Assembly: GCF_004339465.1 (NCBI RefSeq)
Contig: NZ_SMFY01000002.1
Location: forward strand, 620,001 to 684,000
Length of the DNA: 64,000 bases
Source: Ancylobacter aquaticus
GTDB taxonomy: Bacteria > Pseudomonadota > Alphaproteobacteria > Rhizobiales > Xanthobacteraceae
Direction: 5' to 3'
The notes beneath the pieces were generated by a model. It ran no database searches. It was given only the letters and a program-made list of their open reading frames with translations, and was not told the origin of the DNA. Of this stretch, positions 9,506-19,590 are shown in pieces (the stretch's first letter is position 1; every line of letters starts with the position of its first letter). A program made the translations under genes and the position numbers.

Positions 9506-10308
9506 GCGCCCTCCCCCGGCCCGTCGCGTCGGCTGCGAATCCAGATCGGCGCGAAGCTCTCCTCCTGCTGCACGTCGATCAGCCCCTCGCGCACCATTTC
9601 CAGCGTCGCCGAGAAGCCCGACGCCAGCGCCGTCGCCCGCATCTTCGGGTCGGCGATCCAGTTGAGCAGGAAGCCGTCGAGCCGCGACCATTCGCCATGC
9701 AGTGCCAGCCGGCCCATCAGACGCTCCAGCCGCTCGCGCGCCTCGGCCAGCGAAATGACGTTGCGCGGGGGAAACCGCACCTGCGAGAGCGCCATCTTCT
9801 GGCGCTGCGCGCCATAGGCGGCGAGCAGGTCGTAAAGCGTCGCCTCATAGACGATAGGCCCGGCCGCCTGCAGCGGCTCCGGCGCGCCACGCACGAACAC
9901 CTCATGGCCGATGCGGTCGCGGGTGGCCAGATGGGCGGCGGCCGCGCGAATCTGTTCCAGCCGGCGCAGGCGCTCGGCGAGGTCGGCGGCAAGGTCGGAC
10001 GCGCTCGGCCCTTCCTCCTTCGGCGGATCGGGCAGCAGCAGGCGCGATTTGAGGTAAGCCAGCCACGCCGCCATCACCAGATAGTCGGCCGCCAGCTCCA
10101 GCCGGATGCGGCGCGCTTCCTCGACGAACAACAGATATTGCTCGGCGAGCTGGAGGATGGAAATGCGGTGCAGATCCACCTTCTGCGTGCGCGCCAGCGC
10201 CAGCAGCAGGTCGAGCGGTCCCTCAAAGCCGTCGACATCCACCACAAGAGCGGGTTCGCCCGCCTGGCGTGCGGCGTCGGCATCGAAGGTGAACTGGCTT
10301 TGAACCAT
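9502..10308 (-). CDS. scpA: Segregation and condensation protein A
   Basis: A 268-residue kleisin subunit of the SMC-ScpAB complex. The N-terminal FEGPLDLLLALARTQKVDLHRISILQLAEQY-type region (shown here in part: FEGPLDLLLALAR) binds the SMC neck. The C-terminal winged helix (about 170-250) contacts the SMC head. It lies 19 bases after nagZ and is translationally coupled to scpB. The nagZ-scpA-scpB order is conserved in Rhizobiales. Confidence 0.95.
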   Translation of the reverse strand: MVQSQFTFDADAARQAGEPALVVDVDGFEGPLDLLLALARTQKVDLHRISILQLAEQYLLFVEEARRIRLELAADYLVMAAWLAYLKSRLLLPDPPKEEGPSASDLAADLAERLRRLEQIRAAAAHLATRDRIGHEVFVRGAPEPLQAAGPIVYEATLYDLLAAYGAQRQKMALSQVRFPPRNVISLAEARERLERLMGRLALHGEWSRLDGFLLNWIADPKMRATALASGFSATLEMVREGLIDVQQEESFAPIWIRSRRDGPGEGA

Positions 10309-10327
10309 GCGGGACCGCGATCGACGT

Positions 10328-11356
10328 TCAGGACGTCGCGATCATAGCCGAAAAACGCGCCCGCGCCTCGCCCAGCACGATTTCTTCCGGGGCGACGAGA
10401 CGCGCGAGCGCCGCCGCACAGCGCCGCGCCGCCTCACCCTGCAGTATCGGGGTGCGGGAGGCCACTTCGCTCATCTCGTCCAGTCGCCCGTTGCAATGCA
10501 GCGCGAGATCGCAGCCGGCGGCGAAGGACGCCTCGGTGCGGCTGGCCAGCGAGCCCGCCAGCGCGCCCATGGAAAGATCGTCGCTCATCAGCGCGCCGTC
10601 GAAACCGATATGGCCGCGAATGATCTCCGCGATCACTTTCGGCGAGGTGGTCGCCGGCCGGTCGGGGTCGATGGCGGCGTAGACCACATGTGCCGTCATG
10701 CCCAGCGGCAGGTCGGCGAGCAGGCGGAACGGCGCGAAATCGGTCGCCTCCAACTCGGCGCGGGAGGTTTCCACGATGGGAAGGCTCTCATGGCTGTCGG
10801 CGCGGGCCCGGCCATGGCCGGGAATGTGCTTGAGAACGGGCAGCACGCCGCCGCTCATCAGCCCCTCGGTCGCCGCTCGGGCGAGATGGGCCACCTGTTC
10901 CGGCGTCGCGCCATAGGCACGGTCACCGATGATTCCGTGGCCTTCCGGCAGGCGCAGGTCGGCGCAGGGCACGCAGTCCACCGTGATGCCGAGCGCCGCG
11001 AGATCGGCCGCCATCAGCCGGGCACCGAGCCACGCCGCCTCGGCCGCGCCGTCCACATCGCCGGCCTCGGCCCGGCGGGCGAAGAGGTCGGCGGGCGGAT
11101 AGGCCGGCCAATGCGGCGGCCCGAGCCGCTGCACCCGCCCGCCCTCCTGGTCGATAAGCACCGGCGCATCGGCGCGCCCCACCGCCTCCCGGAAGGCGGC
11201 GACGAGCGCCGCCACCTGCGCGGGGGTCTCCACATTGCGGCGGAACAGGATCAGCCCCCACGGGGCCGCCTCCTTCAGGAAGGCGGTCTCGTCGGCGGTG
11301 AGCGCGGTTGTGGCGCAGCCGGTGATGAAGGCGCGCGGCACGTTGAGGGCGTTCAT
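10328..11356 (-). CDS. nagZ: Beta-N-acetylhexosaminidase NagZ (GH3)
   Basis: A 342-residue cytoplasmic glycosidase that removes GlcNAc from anhydromuropeptides during cell-wall recycling; its products can influence beta-lactamase induction. The GH3 NagZ signature KHIPGHGRARADSH, carrying the catalytic-loop His/Asp, is present, and DQEGGRVQRL lies upstream. The ATG at 11356 (MNALNVPRAF) was preferred to the longer frame because it matches the family start and follows the SPOR gene by 14 bases. Confidence 0.93.
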   Translation of the reverse strand: MNALNVPRAFITGCATTALTADETAFLKEAAPWGLILFRRNVETPAQVAALVAAFREAVGRADAPVLIDQEGGRVQRLGPPHWPAYPPADLFARRAEAGDVDGAAEAAWLGARLMAADLAALGITVDCVPCADLRLPEGHGIIGDRAYGATPEQVAHLARAATEGLMSGGVLPVLKHIPGHGRARADSHESLPIVETSRAELEATDFAPFRLLADLPLGMTAHVVYAAIDPDRPATTSPKVIAEIIRGHIGFDGALMSDDLSMGALAGSLASRTEASFAAGCDLALHCNGRLDEMSEVASRTPILQGEAARRCAAALARLVAPEEIVLGEARARFSAMIATS

Positions 11357-11370
11357 GACGGTCCGGCGTG

Positions 11371-13479
11371 TCAGTTGCGCGCGACCATGCAGGTCGTGCC
11401 TTGAGCGCGCAGGGCCTCGCACAGGTTGACGGCGCCCTCACGCGAGCCGAACGAGCCTACCTGGGCGCGGTAATAGATGCCGCGATCGCCGAGATCGGCC
11501 CGCTTCACGCTGAAGGGCTGGTTGCGCAGCAGGTCCGCGTACCGGGCCTGGGCGCTACGCCAAGTCGCCTGAGCTTCCGCCTCGGAGCGAACGGCGGCGA
11601 TCTGCACGACATAGGCGCCAGCCGGCACCGCCGCATTGCTCGCCGCCGAGGCGGGAGGGGCTGCCGCCACCCGGGCAGGAGGCGCCGCCGCCGGCGCAGG
11701 TGCCGGTTCCGCAGCCGGTGCCGTGTCCGCCGGCATGTTCTCGACGATGGAGGGCGTGGCCGAAAGCGGGGTCGGCGTGGTCGGCACCGCGCCACCTGAG
11801 CCGAGGTTCAGCGCAACGGGATTGCCCGCCGGCGACGCAGACGCGCCGGGCGGCAAAGGCGCGGCGGGGACCGGCATTTCCACGACAGTGCCATCGGCGC
11901 GCACGGTAAGCGTGCGCACCCGCTTGGGTTCGCCCGAGCCGGCCTGCGACGAGGCGCTGCCACCCGACGGCGTGGTCTGAATGACGCGCGGCTGTGGCTG
12001 CGCCGCCTGCGACACGTCGACCGGCTGCTCTTCGCTGGACACCACCTGCTCGTTGCCGGTGGTCGCGCCACCGCCGACGCGGTCATAGATCAGCTTCTGG
12101 CCATCGGCGGTCTGCTCCGCCGCCGGCTGGTTCGGCACCACCTTGTTCGGCCCCTGTTCGGCGCGAATGACAGGCGGCGTGCCCGACACGCCCGAGCCCG
12201 ACGGGCCGGACACCAGGACGTAGCCGATGGCCGCCGCCGCGATGAACACCAGCACCGCCCCGCCCATCATCAGCAGGCGCTTGCGGTTGGGCCCTCGGGG
12301 GGCCTCCTCCTCGGCGGCATAGTCCTCATAGGCCTCTTCATCCGGCGGATAGTCGCCGGCCGAGCGGCCATAATCATAGGCGTCCTCGTCGAGATCGACG
12401 GCCTGCGGGGCCGGGGCGCTCGCGGGTCGGCTGACCGGAGCCGGAGCAGCGGTCGGCGCCGCCGCGTAAGCGGGCGGCACCGGGGCATCGACGGCGCGGG
12501 CGGCGGTCGTCGCCCGGGTCATCCAGGCCGGCACGCGGGAATCGGCGGAGTTCTCGTCGGCACCGGCCGGCGGTGCGGAAGGCGCGCGCACGGCCTCGCG
12601 GGCGGCCGCCTCACGACGCGCCGAGTCCTGACGCACGGCTTCCTGACGCACGGCTTCCTGACGCAGTGCCTCCCGGCGCATCGCCTCTTGGCGCGCCGCT
12701 TCCTGACGCGCCGCTTCCTGGCGGGCGAGATCCTGACGGGCAAGGTCTTGGCGGGCAAGGTCCTGGCGGGCAAGGTCCTGGCGGGCGGAATCCAGACGCA
12801 CAGCCTCCTGCCGCGAAGCCTCCTGTCGGAGCGCTTCCTGCCGGGCCATGTCCGCCGGCGTCATCGGCGGCCGCGCCGCCGGTGCGCGCGGGGCGTCGGG
12901 GCGTTGAGTCTCGGGACGTTGAGTCTCGGGACGTTGAGTCTCTGGGCGAAGAGCGTCAGGACGCGGGGCATCGGCGCGCGACGGCTCGGGGCGGGGAGCC
13001 ATCGGGCGCTGCGGCGCCGATGGAGCGGCGGCCTGCGGGGCCTCCGCGCGCGGCGTCGGCATGCGGCGGGTCGCATCGGTAGCCTGCGGGCGCGGGGGAA
13101 CATAGGGCGCGCGCGGATCAGGGCGCTCGCCACGGGCGGGCTCGCGATGCGCGTCGCGGGCCGCTTCCTCCGCGCCGGAGCGCGACAGCGGCGCGGCGCG
13201 CGGCACGCCCTCGCCATAGACCTCGGCCGCCAGCGCGGCAAAAGAACCGGGCGTCGGACGCCCCTCCTCCGCCGGGCGGCGGGCCGTCAGCGGCGGGCGC
13301 GTCGGTGGGGGGGCTGCGGGCCGGTTAGAGGGAGGCTGGGCCGGGGCGGGCTGACGGGCGGGTGGCGCCTGCCGCAGCAGATCGGCGAAATCGTCCTCCT
13401 GGGCCATCAGGCGCGCAAGTTCGGCAAGCGGGTCCTCGGCGGCATTTTCCGGCCGGTCACGCATGTTCTCATTGCCCAT
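11371..13479 (-). CDS. SPOR-domain division protein with long repeat-rich linker
   Basis: About 702 residues. The long N-terminal cytoplasmic part is Pro/Arg/Ala/Gln-rich and low complexity. One membrane helix follows (LLMMGGAVLVFIAAAAIGYVL). A periplasmic linker leads to a C-terminal SPOR domain of about 75 residues (AYVVQIAAVRSEAEAQATWR and onward), which binds denuded glycan strands at the septum. The cytoplasmic part contains tandem RQDLA/RQEAA pentapeptides and repeated PETQR units. The ATG at 13479 was chosen; the next ATG at 13464 is also possible. It lies between argS and nagZ, as in related genomes, and probably acts in cell division. Confidence 0.88.
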   Translation of the reverse strand: MGNENMRDRPENAAEDPLAELARLMAQEDDFADLLRQAPPARQPAPAQPPSNRPAAPPPTRPPLTARRPAEEGRPTPGSFAALAAEVYGEGVPRAAPLSRSGAEEAARDAHREPARGERPDPRAPYVPPRPQATDATRRMPTPRAEAPQAAAPSAPQRPMAPRPEPSRADAPRPDALRPETQRPETQRPETQRPDAPRAPAARPPMTPADMARQEALRQEASRQEAVRLDSARQDLARQDLARQDLARQDLARQEAARQEAARQEAMRREALRQEAVRQEAVRQDSARREAAAREAVRAPSAPPAGADENSADSRVPAWMTRATTAARAVDAPVPPAYAAAPTAAPAPVSRPASAPAPQAVDLDEDAYDYGRSAGDYPPDEEAYEDYAAEEEAPRGPNRKRLLMMGGAVLVFIAAAAIGYVLVSGPSGSGVSGTPPVIRAEQGPNKVVPNQPAAEQTADGQKLIYDRVGGGATTGNEQVVSSEEQPVDVSQAAQPQPRVIQTTPSGGSASSQAGSGEPKRVRTLTVRADGTVVEMPVPAAPLPPGASASPAGNPVALNLGSGGAVPTTPTPLSATPSIVENMPADTAPAAEPAPAPAAAPPARVAAAPPASAASNAAVPAGAYVVQIAAVRSEAEAQATWRSAQARYADLLRNQPFSVKRADLGDRGIYYRAQVGSFGSREGAVNLCEALRAQGTTCMVARN
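12626..12842 (-). repeat. 15-bp tandem repeats encoding RQxxA pentapeptides
   Basis: About fourteen imperfect copies of a 15-base unit inside the SPOR gene, encoding RQDLA, RQEAA or RQEAV. Four near-identical copies (RQDLA) are adjacent around 12725-12790. The array is in frame and predicts a highly charged helix. Copy number is likely to vary between strains. Confidence 0.85.
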
Positions 13480-13569
13480 CTTCAGAACCTGTTCGCCACG
13501 ATCACAACTAGGACCGCCCACCGGGCGGCATCACGGGAGCGGCAGGTCGAACGAACCGTCGCGAGGCGC

Positions 13570-15336
13570 TCACCGCATTTCTTCGGGAGCATCGACTCCA
13601 AGAATGGAAAGTCCTGAAGCGATGATCAGCGCGACGGCATGCACCAAAGCCAGCCGCGCATAAGTCAACTCTCGATCATCTTCGATAATGAAGCGTAAAT
13701 GAGGCAGCTCCTTTCCGCGATTCCACTGTCCGTGCAGCGCGCTGGCGAGTTCATAGAGATAGAACGCCAGTCGGTGGGGCTCGCGCGCCGGGGCCGCCTG
13801 CTGGATCAGGCGCGGATAGTTGGCGATCAGCCGGGCGAGGCCAACTTCCCCCTCGTCGTCCAGTCGTGCCAGCGCTCCGCTGGCAAAATCGGCCGGCGCC
13901 GCCGGCAGGCCGGGAAACGCCTGTGCGGCATTGCGCAGGATCGAGCGCGCCCGGGCATGGGCGTACTGCACATAGAACACCGGATTGTCGCGCGACTGCT
14001 CGATCACCTTGGCAAGATCGAAGTCGAGCACGGCGTCGTTCTTGCGGTTGATCATCATGAACCGCACCGCGTCGACGCCGACCTCGTCGACCACGTCGCG
14101 CAGGGTGACGAAGTCGCCGGAGCGCTTCGACATCTTCACCGGCTCGCCATTGCGCAGCAGGCGCACCAGCTGGCACAGCTCGATATCAAGGCTCGCCTCG
14201 CCGTCCGAGGCGGCTTTCACCGCCGCCTGCATGCGCTTGACATAACCGCCATGGTCAGCGCCCCAAATGTCGATCATCCGCTTGAAGCCGCGGTCGAATT
14301 TATCCTTGTGATAAGCGATGTCGGCGGCGAAATAGGTGTAGGCGCCATCCGATTTCATCAGCGGCCGGTCCACGTCGTCGCCGAACTGGGTGGCGCGGAA
14401 CAGCGTCTGTTCGCGGTCCTCCCAGTCCTCCACCGGCTGCCCCTTGGGCGGCGCAAGGCGTCCCTCATAGACGAGGTCCCGCGCCCGGAGCGTGTCGAGC
14501 AGGCGGTCGATGGTGCTCGGCGCGCCGTCGGGGCGCGCGTGCAGGGTCCGCTCGGAGAAGAACGCGTCGTGATGGATGTTCAGCGCCGCAAGATCGGTGC
14601 GGATCATCGCCATCATCGCGTCGATGGCGACATCGCGCACCGCCGGCAGCCACTCGGCCTCCGGCTTGTCGCGCAGGGTGCGGCCGTATTTCGTCACCAG
14701 TGCCTTGCCGACAGGGACGAGATAGTCGCCGGGATAGAGCCCCTCGGGAATGGTGATCGGCTCGCCCAGCGCCTCGCAGTAACGCAGGAAGGCGGAGCGG
14801 GCGAGCACGTCGACCTGCGCGCCGGCATCGTTGATGTAATATTCGCGCGTTACCTTCCAGCCGGCAAAGGCCAGAAGATTGGCCAATGCGTCGCCGAACA
14901 CCGCGCCCCGGCAATGGCCGACATGCATCGGGCCGGTGGGGTTGGCGGAAACATATTCCACATTGATCGGCTGGCCGGCGCCGGTATCCGAGCGCCCGAA
15001 ATCCTGGCCCTGCTGCAATACGGCGGCGATCACCTGCGGCCAGTAGGAGCCGTCGAGGGTCAGGTTGATGAAGCCGGGACCCGCCACATCCACCTTCGCC
15101 ACGCCGGGCACGGCGGCGAGCTTTGCCGCCAGCTTGTCCGCCAGTTCGCGCGGCTTCAGCCCGGCGTCCTTGGCCAGAACCATCGCCGCGTTGGTGGCGA
15201 GGTCGCCATGACTGGCGTCGCGCGGCGGCTCCACCACCACCCGCGCGGTATCCACGCCGGGCGGCACCACCCCCTCGCTCGCGAGCTGGACGAGCGCGTC
15301 GCGGACGTGGTCGACGAAGAGGGCAAAGAGGTTCAT
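13570..15336 (-). CDS. argS: Arginyl-tRNA synthetase
   Basis: A 588-residue class I synthetase. The HIGH-type signature reads [15 protein letters not shown], and the KMSK region reads KMSKRSGDF. The N-terminal additional domain (about 1-110) and the C-terminal DALR anticodon-binding domain (about 470-588) are present. The ATG at 15336 ([11 protein letters not shown]) fits the family; a frame start at 15354 would add six residues. It lies between dgt and the SPOR gene, a conserved order. Confidence 0.96.
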   Translation of the reverse strand: MNLFALFVDHVRDALVQLASEGVVPPGVDTARVVVEPPRDASHGDLATNAAMVLAKDAGLKPRELADKLAAKLAAVPGVAKVDVAGPGFINLTLDGSYWPQVIAAVLQQGQDFGRSDTGAGQPINVEYVSANPTGPMHVGHCRGAVFGDALANLLAFAGWKVTREYYINDAGAQVDVLARSAFLRYCEALGEPITIPEGLYPGDYLVPVGKALVTKYGRTLRDKPEAEWLPAVRDVAIDAMMAMIRTDLAALNIHHDAFFSERTLHARPDGAPSTIDRLLDTLRARDLVYEGRLAPPKGQPVEDWEDREQTLFRATQFGDDVDRPLMKSDGAYTYFAADIAYHKDKFDRGFKRMIDIWGADHGGYVKRMQAAVKAASDGEASLDIELCQLVRLLRNGEPVKMSKRSGDFVTLRDVVDEVGVDAVRFMMINRKNDAVLDFDLAKVIEQSRDNPVFYVQYAHARARSILRNAAQAFPGLPAAPADFASGALARLDDEGEVGLARLIANYPRLIQQAAPAREPHRLAFYLYELASALHGQWNRGKELPHLRFIIEDDRELTYARLALVHAVALIIASGLSILGVDAPEEMR

Positions 15337-15380
15337 AGCGGCAGCTCCCGGCACGGCAGACCCAGAAGGGGCCGCTGCCG

Positions 15381-16553
15381 CTACCGCAGTTCCGGTGCCC
15401 TGTCAAAGAGCCGCGCATGCTCCGCCAGGGCATAGCGGTCGGTCTGGCCGGCAAGGAAATCGGCGATGCGCCGCGCCCGCGCCGCCTCTGTTCGGCCCTC
15501 CACGCTGGCGCGCCATTCCTCGGGCAGAGCCTGCGTGTCGTCCATGTAGCGGGTGAACAGGTCACGCACCACGTCGCCGGCGGCTTCCATCGTCTCCATG
15601 ACGCGCGGATGCCGGTACATGCGCGGAAACAGAAACGCCTTGATCGCCTTTTCCGCCGCCGCCGTCTCCACCGAGAACCCCACCACCGCATGGCCGAGCC
15701 GGCGGATGTCGTCGGCGCTATCGGGGGCCGCCTGTGCGATCCGCCGGCGGCTCTCCTCCACCACGTCGGCGATCAGCACGGTGATCATCCGCCGGCCGAG
15801 TTCGTGGAACATCCGCGCCCGGTCGAGCCCGGGCCAGCGGGCACGGATATCGGCAAGGATGGTCTCGACCAGCGGGAGGGCGGCCAGTTCCGTGAGATCG
15901 AACAGGCCCGCCCGCAGCCCGTCATCGAGGTCGTGCACGTCATAGGCGATATCGTCGGCGATGGCGGCGACCTGCGCTTCGGCGCTGGGCCAGCTCCACA
16001 GCCATAGATCCTGCCGCTCGGCATTCACCGCGATGGCGTGCGGCAACGGCCCGGCCTGCGGGCCGTTATGCTTGACGATCCCCTCATGCGTCTCCCAGGA
16101 GAGGTTCAGCCCGTCATAATCCGGATAGCGATTTTCCAGCCGCGTCACCACCCGCAGCGACTGGGCATTGTGGTCGAAGCCGCCATAGGCCGCCATGCAG
16201 GCGTCGAGCACCCGCTCGCCGGCATGGGCGAAGGGCGGGTGGCCCAGATCGTGCGCCAGCGCCAGCGCCTCGCTTAGATCCTCGTCGAGGCCGAGCGCGC
16301 GGGCGACCGAGCGCGCCACCTGCACCACTTCCAGCGTATGTGTGAGGCGGGTGCGGTAATGGTCGCCCTCGTGGTAGGAAAAGACTTGGGTCTTGTAGGC
16401 CAGCCGGCGGAAGGCGCTGGAATGGATGATGCGGTCGGCGTCGCGGCGGAAGGCGCTGCGCGCGTCCCCGTCGGGCTCGGGATGGAGCCGCCCGCGGCTC
16501 TCTTCGGCTTTCGACGCCCATGGCGCGCGCGGCGCCGCCCCGGCCACCGCCAT
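15381..16553 (-). CDS. dgt: dGTPase-like deoxynucleotide triphosphohydrolase
   Basis: About 390 residues, an HD-domain hydrolase that removes triphosphate from dNTPs. Metal ligands are visible in RLTHTLEV and the paired [13 protein letters not shown] motif, with a further Asp in DIAYDVHD. The ATG at 16553 has AGGAG eight bases upstream; a TTG two codons earlier is the alternative. Length matches the type 2 alphaproteobacterial dGTPase-like family. Divergent from erpA, sharing a roughly 100-base promoter region. Confidence 0.93.
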   Translation of the reverse strand: MAVAGAAPRAPWASKAEESRGRLHPEPDGDARSAFRRDADRIIHSSAFRRLAYKTQVFSYHEGDHYRTRLTHTLEVVQVARSVARALGLDEDLSEALALAHDLGHPPFAHAGERVLDACMAAYGGFDHNAQSLRVVTRLENRYPDYDGLNLSWETHEGIVKHNGPQAGPLPHAIAVNAERQDLWLWSWPSAEAQVAAIADDIAYDVHDLDDGLRAGLFDLTELAALPLVETILADIRARWPGLDRARMFHELGRRMITVLIADVVEESRRRIAQAAPDSADDIRRLGHAVVGFSVETAAAEKAIKAFLFPRMYRHPRVMETMEAAGDVVRDLFTRYMDDTQALPEEWRASVEGRTEAARARRIADFLAGQTDRYALAEHARLFDRAPELR

Positions 16554-16651
16554 GCGCAATTCTCCTGCCAGTCGCGCGCGCAGCCCCTTTGACTCGCGGG
16601 CGGCAGCACTTAACTATCGGTACAGGTCATATTCAACGGTAAGTGTGCAAC

Positions 16652-17011
16652 ATGAGCGCAGGTTCTTCGCCCGACATCGTTGCGGTAGCCTCCGTTGGCG
16701 TCACCGCCAGCGCGGCGCGGCGCATCGCGGACATTCTCCGTGGCGAGCCACCCGAGAGCATGCTGCGGGTCAGCGTGGAAGGCGGCGGCTGCTCCGGCTT
16801 CCAGTACAAGTTCGACATTACACGCTCCCGCGAGGCGGACGACATCGTCATCGCCGAGGGCGAGGCGAGCGTGGTGATCGACCCCGTCTCGCTGGAATAT
16901 ATGTCGGGCTCGCATATCGACTATGTCGACGACCTGATCGGCGCCTCGTTCCGCATTGCCAACCCGCAGGCCACCGCCTCGTGTGGCTGCGGCACCAGCT
17001 TCGCCCTCTGA
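16652..17011 (+). CDS. erpA: Iron-sulfur cluster insertion protein ErpA
   Basis: A 119-residue A-type carrier that delivers Fe-S clusters to target proteins. The three conserved cysteines are in GGGCSGF and the C-terminal CGCGTSF. The ATG at 16652 gives the usual length; an in-frame GTG lies three codons upstream. Its stop overlaps the start of the nucleosidase gene (TGATG), so the two are probably co-translated. Divergent from dgt. Confidence 0.93.
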   Translation: MSAGSSPDIVAVASVGVTASAARRIADILRGEPPESMLRVSVEGGGCSGFQYKFDITRSREADDIVIAEGEASVVIDPVSLEYMSGSHIDYVDDLIGASFRIANPQATASCGCGTSFAL

Positions 17012-17763
17012 TGCGCCCGACCGGCGTGCTCTGCGCCATTCCGCAGGAATTTGCCTTTCTCGCCGACAATCTCACCGGCACCGAAATCACCGAGCGCGCC
17101 GGCATGGTCTTCCATTCCGGCCGGCTGGACGGGCACCGCGTGGTGCTGGCCCGCGCCGGCATGGGGAAGGTGAATGCCGGCATCGCCGCGACGCTGCTGC
17201 TGGAGCGGTTCGACTGCCGCCTGCTGATGTTCTCCGGCATTGCCGGCGGGCTCGACCCGGCGCTTTCGGTCGGTGATGTGGTGATCGCCGATCATGTCGT
17301 GCAGCACGATGCCGGCTATTACGACCCGGATGAGGCGTTCATCGTCTATCAGGCCGGGCACCTGCCCTTCTTCGCTCCGCAGGAAGAGCTCGGGTACAGC
17401 GCGGATGGCGCGTTGCTGGAGCGGGTGCGTGCGGCCTTGGCCGATCTCTCTCTGGCCCCGCTCTCGGCTGCCGGCGGCGAGAGGGTGCCGCAGTTGCATT
17501 ACGGGCGCATCCTCACCGGCGACCAGTTCGTCAATTCCGAGACGCTGCGTGAGCGGCTTTTCCGTGAGTTGGGCGGGGCGGCGGTGGAGATGGAAGGCGC
17601 AGCGATGGCGCAGGCCGCCGCCGCCTATGGCGTGCCCTGGCTGGTGGTGCGGACCTTGTCCGATCTCGCCGGGCGCAACTCGCATTTCGATTTCCGGCAG
17701 TTCGTCGACGAAGTGGCTTTGTCCTCCGCCCTCATCGTGCGTCGGCTGCTGCCGGTGCTGTAG
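17011..17763 (+). CDS. mtnN: 5'-methylthioadenosine/S-adenosylhomocysteine nucleosidase
   Basis: A 250-residue purine nucleosidase of the MTAN/PNP superfamily that cleaves MTA and SAH. The GIAGGLDPALSVGDVV motif, VEMEGAAMAQ (substrate-binding Met-Glu) and TLSDLAG (catalytic Asp) are present. The ATG overlapping the erpA stop gives a normal length. The much longer open frame upstream overlaps erpA and is not real. Confidence 0.92.
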   Translation: MRPTGVLCAIPQEFAFLADNLTGTEITERAGMVFHSGRLDGHRVVLARAGMGKVNAGIAATLLLERFDCRLLMFSGIAGGLDPALSVGDVVIADHVVQHDAGYYDPDEAFIVYQAGHLPFFAPQEELGYSADGALLERVRAALADLSLAPLSAAGGERVPQLHYGRILTGDQFVNSETLRERLFRELGGAAVEMEGAAMAQAAAAYGVPWLVVRTLSDLAGRNSHFDFRQFVDEVALSSALIVRRLLPVL

Positions 17764-17801
17764 AGTGGCGGCCCGAATCCCTCGCCTGCCGTGAGAGCCC
17801 T

Positions 17802-18590
17802 ATGCGTATCGCCACCTGGAACGTCAATTCGATCAGACAACGCCAGGAGCACGCAGTGGCCTGGCTCACCGAGACCCGGCCGGACGTGGTGTGCCTGCAG
17901 GAGCTGAAATGCGCCGACGAGGCGTTCCCGCGCGAGGCGTTCGAGGCGCTCGGCTACAATGTCGCGGTGCACGGCCAGAAGGGCTTCAACGGCGTCGCCG
18001 TGCTCTCCCGCCTGCCCTTCGACGAGGTGACGACCGGCCTGCCGGGCGACGAGGCCGACGTGCAGTCACGTTTCATCGAGGTGGTGGTCTCAACGCCGGA
18101 AGGCTCGTTGCGGGTGTGCGGCATCTACCTGCCCAACGGCAATCCCGTGGGTACGGAGAAATATCCCTACAAGCTCGGCTGGATGCAGCGGCTGAAGGCC
18201 CATATCGCCGGGCGCCTCGCCTTCGAGGAGCCGCTCGTCGTCTGCGGCGACTACAACGTCATTCCCGAGCCGGAGGACGCCGCCCACCCGGAGGCCTGGA
18301 CCGAGGACGCGCTGTTCCTGCCGCAGACGCGGGCGGCGTTCCGCGACATCCTCAACCTCGGCATGACCGACGCGCTGCGCGCCACGACGCAGGAAGCCGG
18401 CATCTACAGCTTCTGGGACTATCAGGCCGGCGCCTGGCAACGGAACAACGGCATCCGCATCGACCATCTTCTGCTCTCGCCGCAGGCCACCGACCGGCTG
18501 ACGGCGGTGGGCGTCGACAAGCATGTGCGCGGCTGGGAAAAGCCCTCGGACCATGTGCCGGTATGGGCGGAACTCGCCTTCGGGACCTGA
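17802..18590 (+). CDS. xthA: Exodeoxyribonuclease III
   Basis: A 262-residue EEP-fold AP endonuclease and 3'-5' exonuclease in base-excision repair. Active-site motifs are ATWNVNSI, LQELKC (metal-binding Glu), the GDYNVIP loop and C-terminal SDHVPVWAEL (catalytic Asp-His). It lies 38 bases after the nucleosidase gene on the same strand and is followed by a palindromic repeat that may end the transcript. Confidence 0.95.
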   Translation: MRIATWNVNSIRQRQEHAVAWLTETRPDVVCLQELKCADEAFPREAFEALGYNVAVHGQKGFNGVAVLSRLPFDEVTTGLPGDEADVQSRFIEVVVSTPEGSLRVCGIYLPNGNPVGTEKYPYKLGWMQRLKAHIAGRLAFEEPLVVCGDYNVIPEPEDAAHPEAWTEDALFLPQTRAAFRDILNLGMTDALRATTQEAGIYSFWDYQAGAWQRNNGIRIDHLLLSPQATDRLTAVGVDKHVRGWEKPSDHVPVWAELAFGT

Positions 18591-18648
18591 CGGGTTTTCG
18601 CTACAGAGCTGTCATCCCGGGAAAATGAGGCGCCTTGCTCAAGGCGAC

Positions 18649-18730
18649 GTCATCCCGGCCGAGCCTAGCGAGAGCCGGGATCGCTGTTCGCGCATCCCCG
18701 GATCGGCCTGCTACTACTTCCGGGATGACG
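18649..18730. repeat. REP-like palindromic intergenic repeat (full unit)
   Basis: Reads GTCATCCCGGCC, then GAGCCGGGATCG, then CCCCGGATCGG and closes with CTTCCGGGATGAC. This gives two nested stems, with the outer ends complementary. It lies between the convergent xthA and exoR genes, where it could act as a bidirectional terminator. Confidence 0.72.
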
Positions 18731-18747
18731 ATGGACGCAGCGCCCGC

Positions 18748-19590
18748 TCAGCGCACCGTCTTCATGTACTGTTCGAGATAGACCAGCGCCATGGCGCGCT
18801 CGTCGGAGCTGGCATTCGTGAAGGCGTCCTCATAGAGGTCCACCACCCATTTGTCCTGCGGGCCGGCAGCGGCGTCGCGGGCAAGGGTGAGCCACATCAG
18901 GCCGCGCGCCGCCTGGCGGGGAATGCCGTCATCGCCCTTGAACAGCAGTCCACCGAGCGCCGCCTGCGCCTGGTACTGGCCCTTCTGCGCCGCCAGACCG
19001 AGCCAGCGCGCGGCAAAGCGCGGGTCGCGGTCGACGCCATCGCCGTCGATATAGAGCCGTGCCAGATGATACTGCGCACCGGGATCGCCGAAATAGGACG
19101 CGGCATAGGCGAACATGTCGCGCGCCCTCGTGGCGTCGCGGCGCACCTTGCTGTTGGGTATGCCGACCAGATAATAGGCCCCGAGCGCCACGAAGGCATC
19201 CGCCGCGAAGCGCGCCTCCGGCGTCGCCGGGTTGTCGTCGGCATGCATGTTGGCGATCTGGCTGAAATAATCGAACGCCTTGATGTCGTTGCGCTCGACG
19301 CCCTCGCCTTCCGCATACATGCGGCCGAGCTTCCACTGCGCGCCGGCATGGCCCTGGTCGGCCGCGTAGCGCAGCGAGTCGATGCCCTGCTCGGTCTGGC
19401 CCGAACGCAGCGCCTGCGCGCCGAATCGAACGGATTCTTCAATCGTGCGCGGCTTGCCCACGACGGCGGCCGCACCCGCAGGCGCATCCGCGCCCGGCGT
19501 GCCGTCGAAAGCCGACGCCAGCGAAGGCGCCAGCACGAGCGTGAAAAGGAGGATTAGGGGCCGCAGGCCCGAAGCATCATACATCCGCAT
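18748..19590 (-). CDS. exoR: ExoR-like periplasmic Sel1-repeat regulator
   Basis: About 280 residues. The signal peptide (LLFTLVLAPSLASA) is followed by Sel1-type TPR repeats, visible as AADQGHAGAQWKLGRMYAEG and YHLARLYIDGDGVDRDP. This matches ExoR, the periplasmic inhibitor of the ExoS-ChvI two-component system that controls exopolysaccharide and motility in Rhizobiales. The name rests on size, signal peptide and repeat pattern, so a generic Sel1 protein remains possible. Start codons at 19590 and 19584 both overlap the end of ilvD, by 14 or 8 bases, linking the two genes. Confidence 0.78.
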   Translation of the reverse strand: MRMYDASGLRPLILLFTLVLAPSLASAFDGTPGADAPAGAAAVVGKPRTIEESVRFGAQALRSGQTEQGIDSLRYAADQGHAGAQWKLGRMYAEGEGVERNDIKAFDYFSQIANMHADDNPATPEARFAADAFVALGAYYLVGIPNSKVRRDATRARDMFAYAASYFGDPGAQYHLARLYIDGDGVDRDPRFAARWLGLAAQKGQYQAQAALGGLLFKGDDGIPRQAARGLMWLTLARDAAAGPQDKWVVDLYEDAFTNASSDERAMALVYLEQYMKTVR

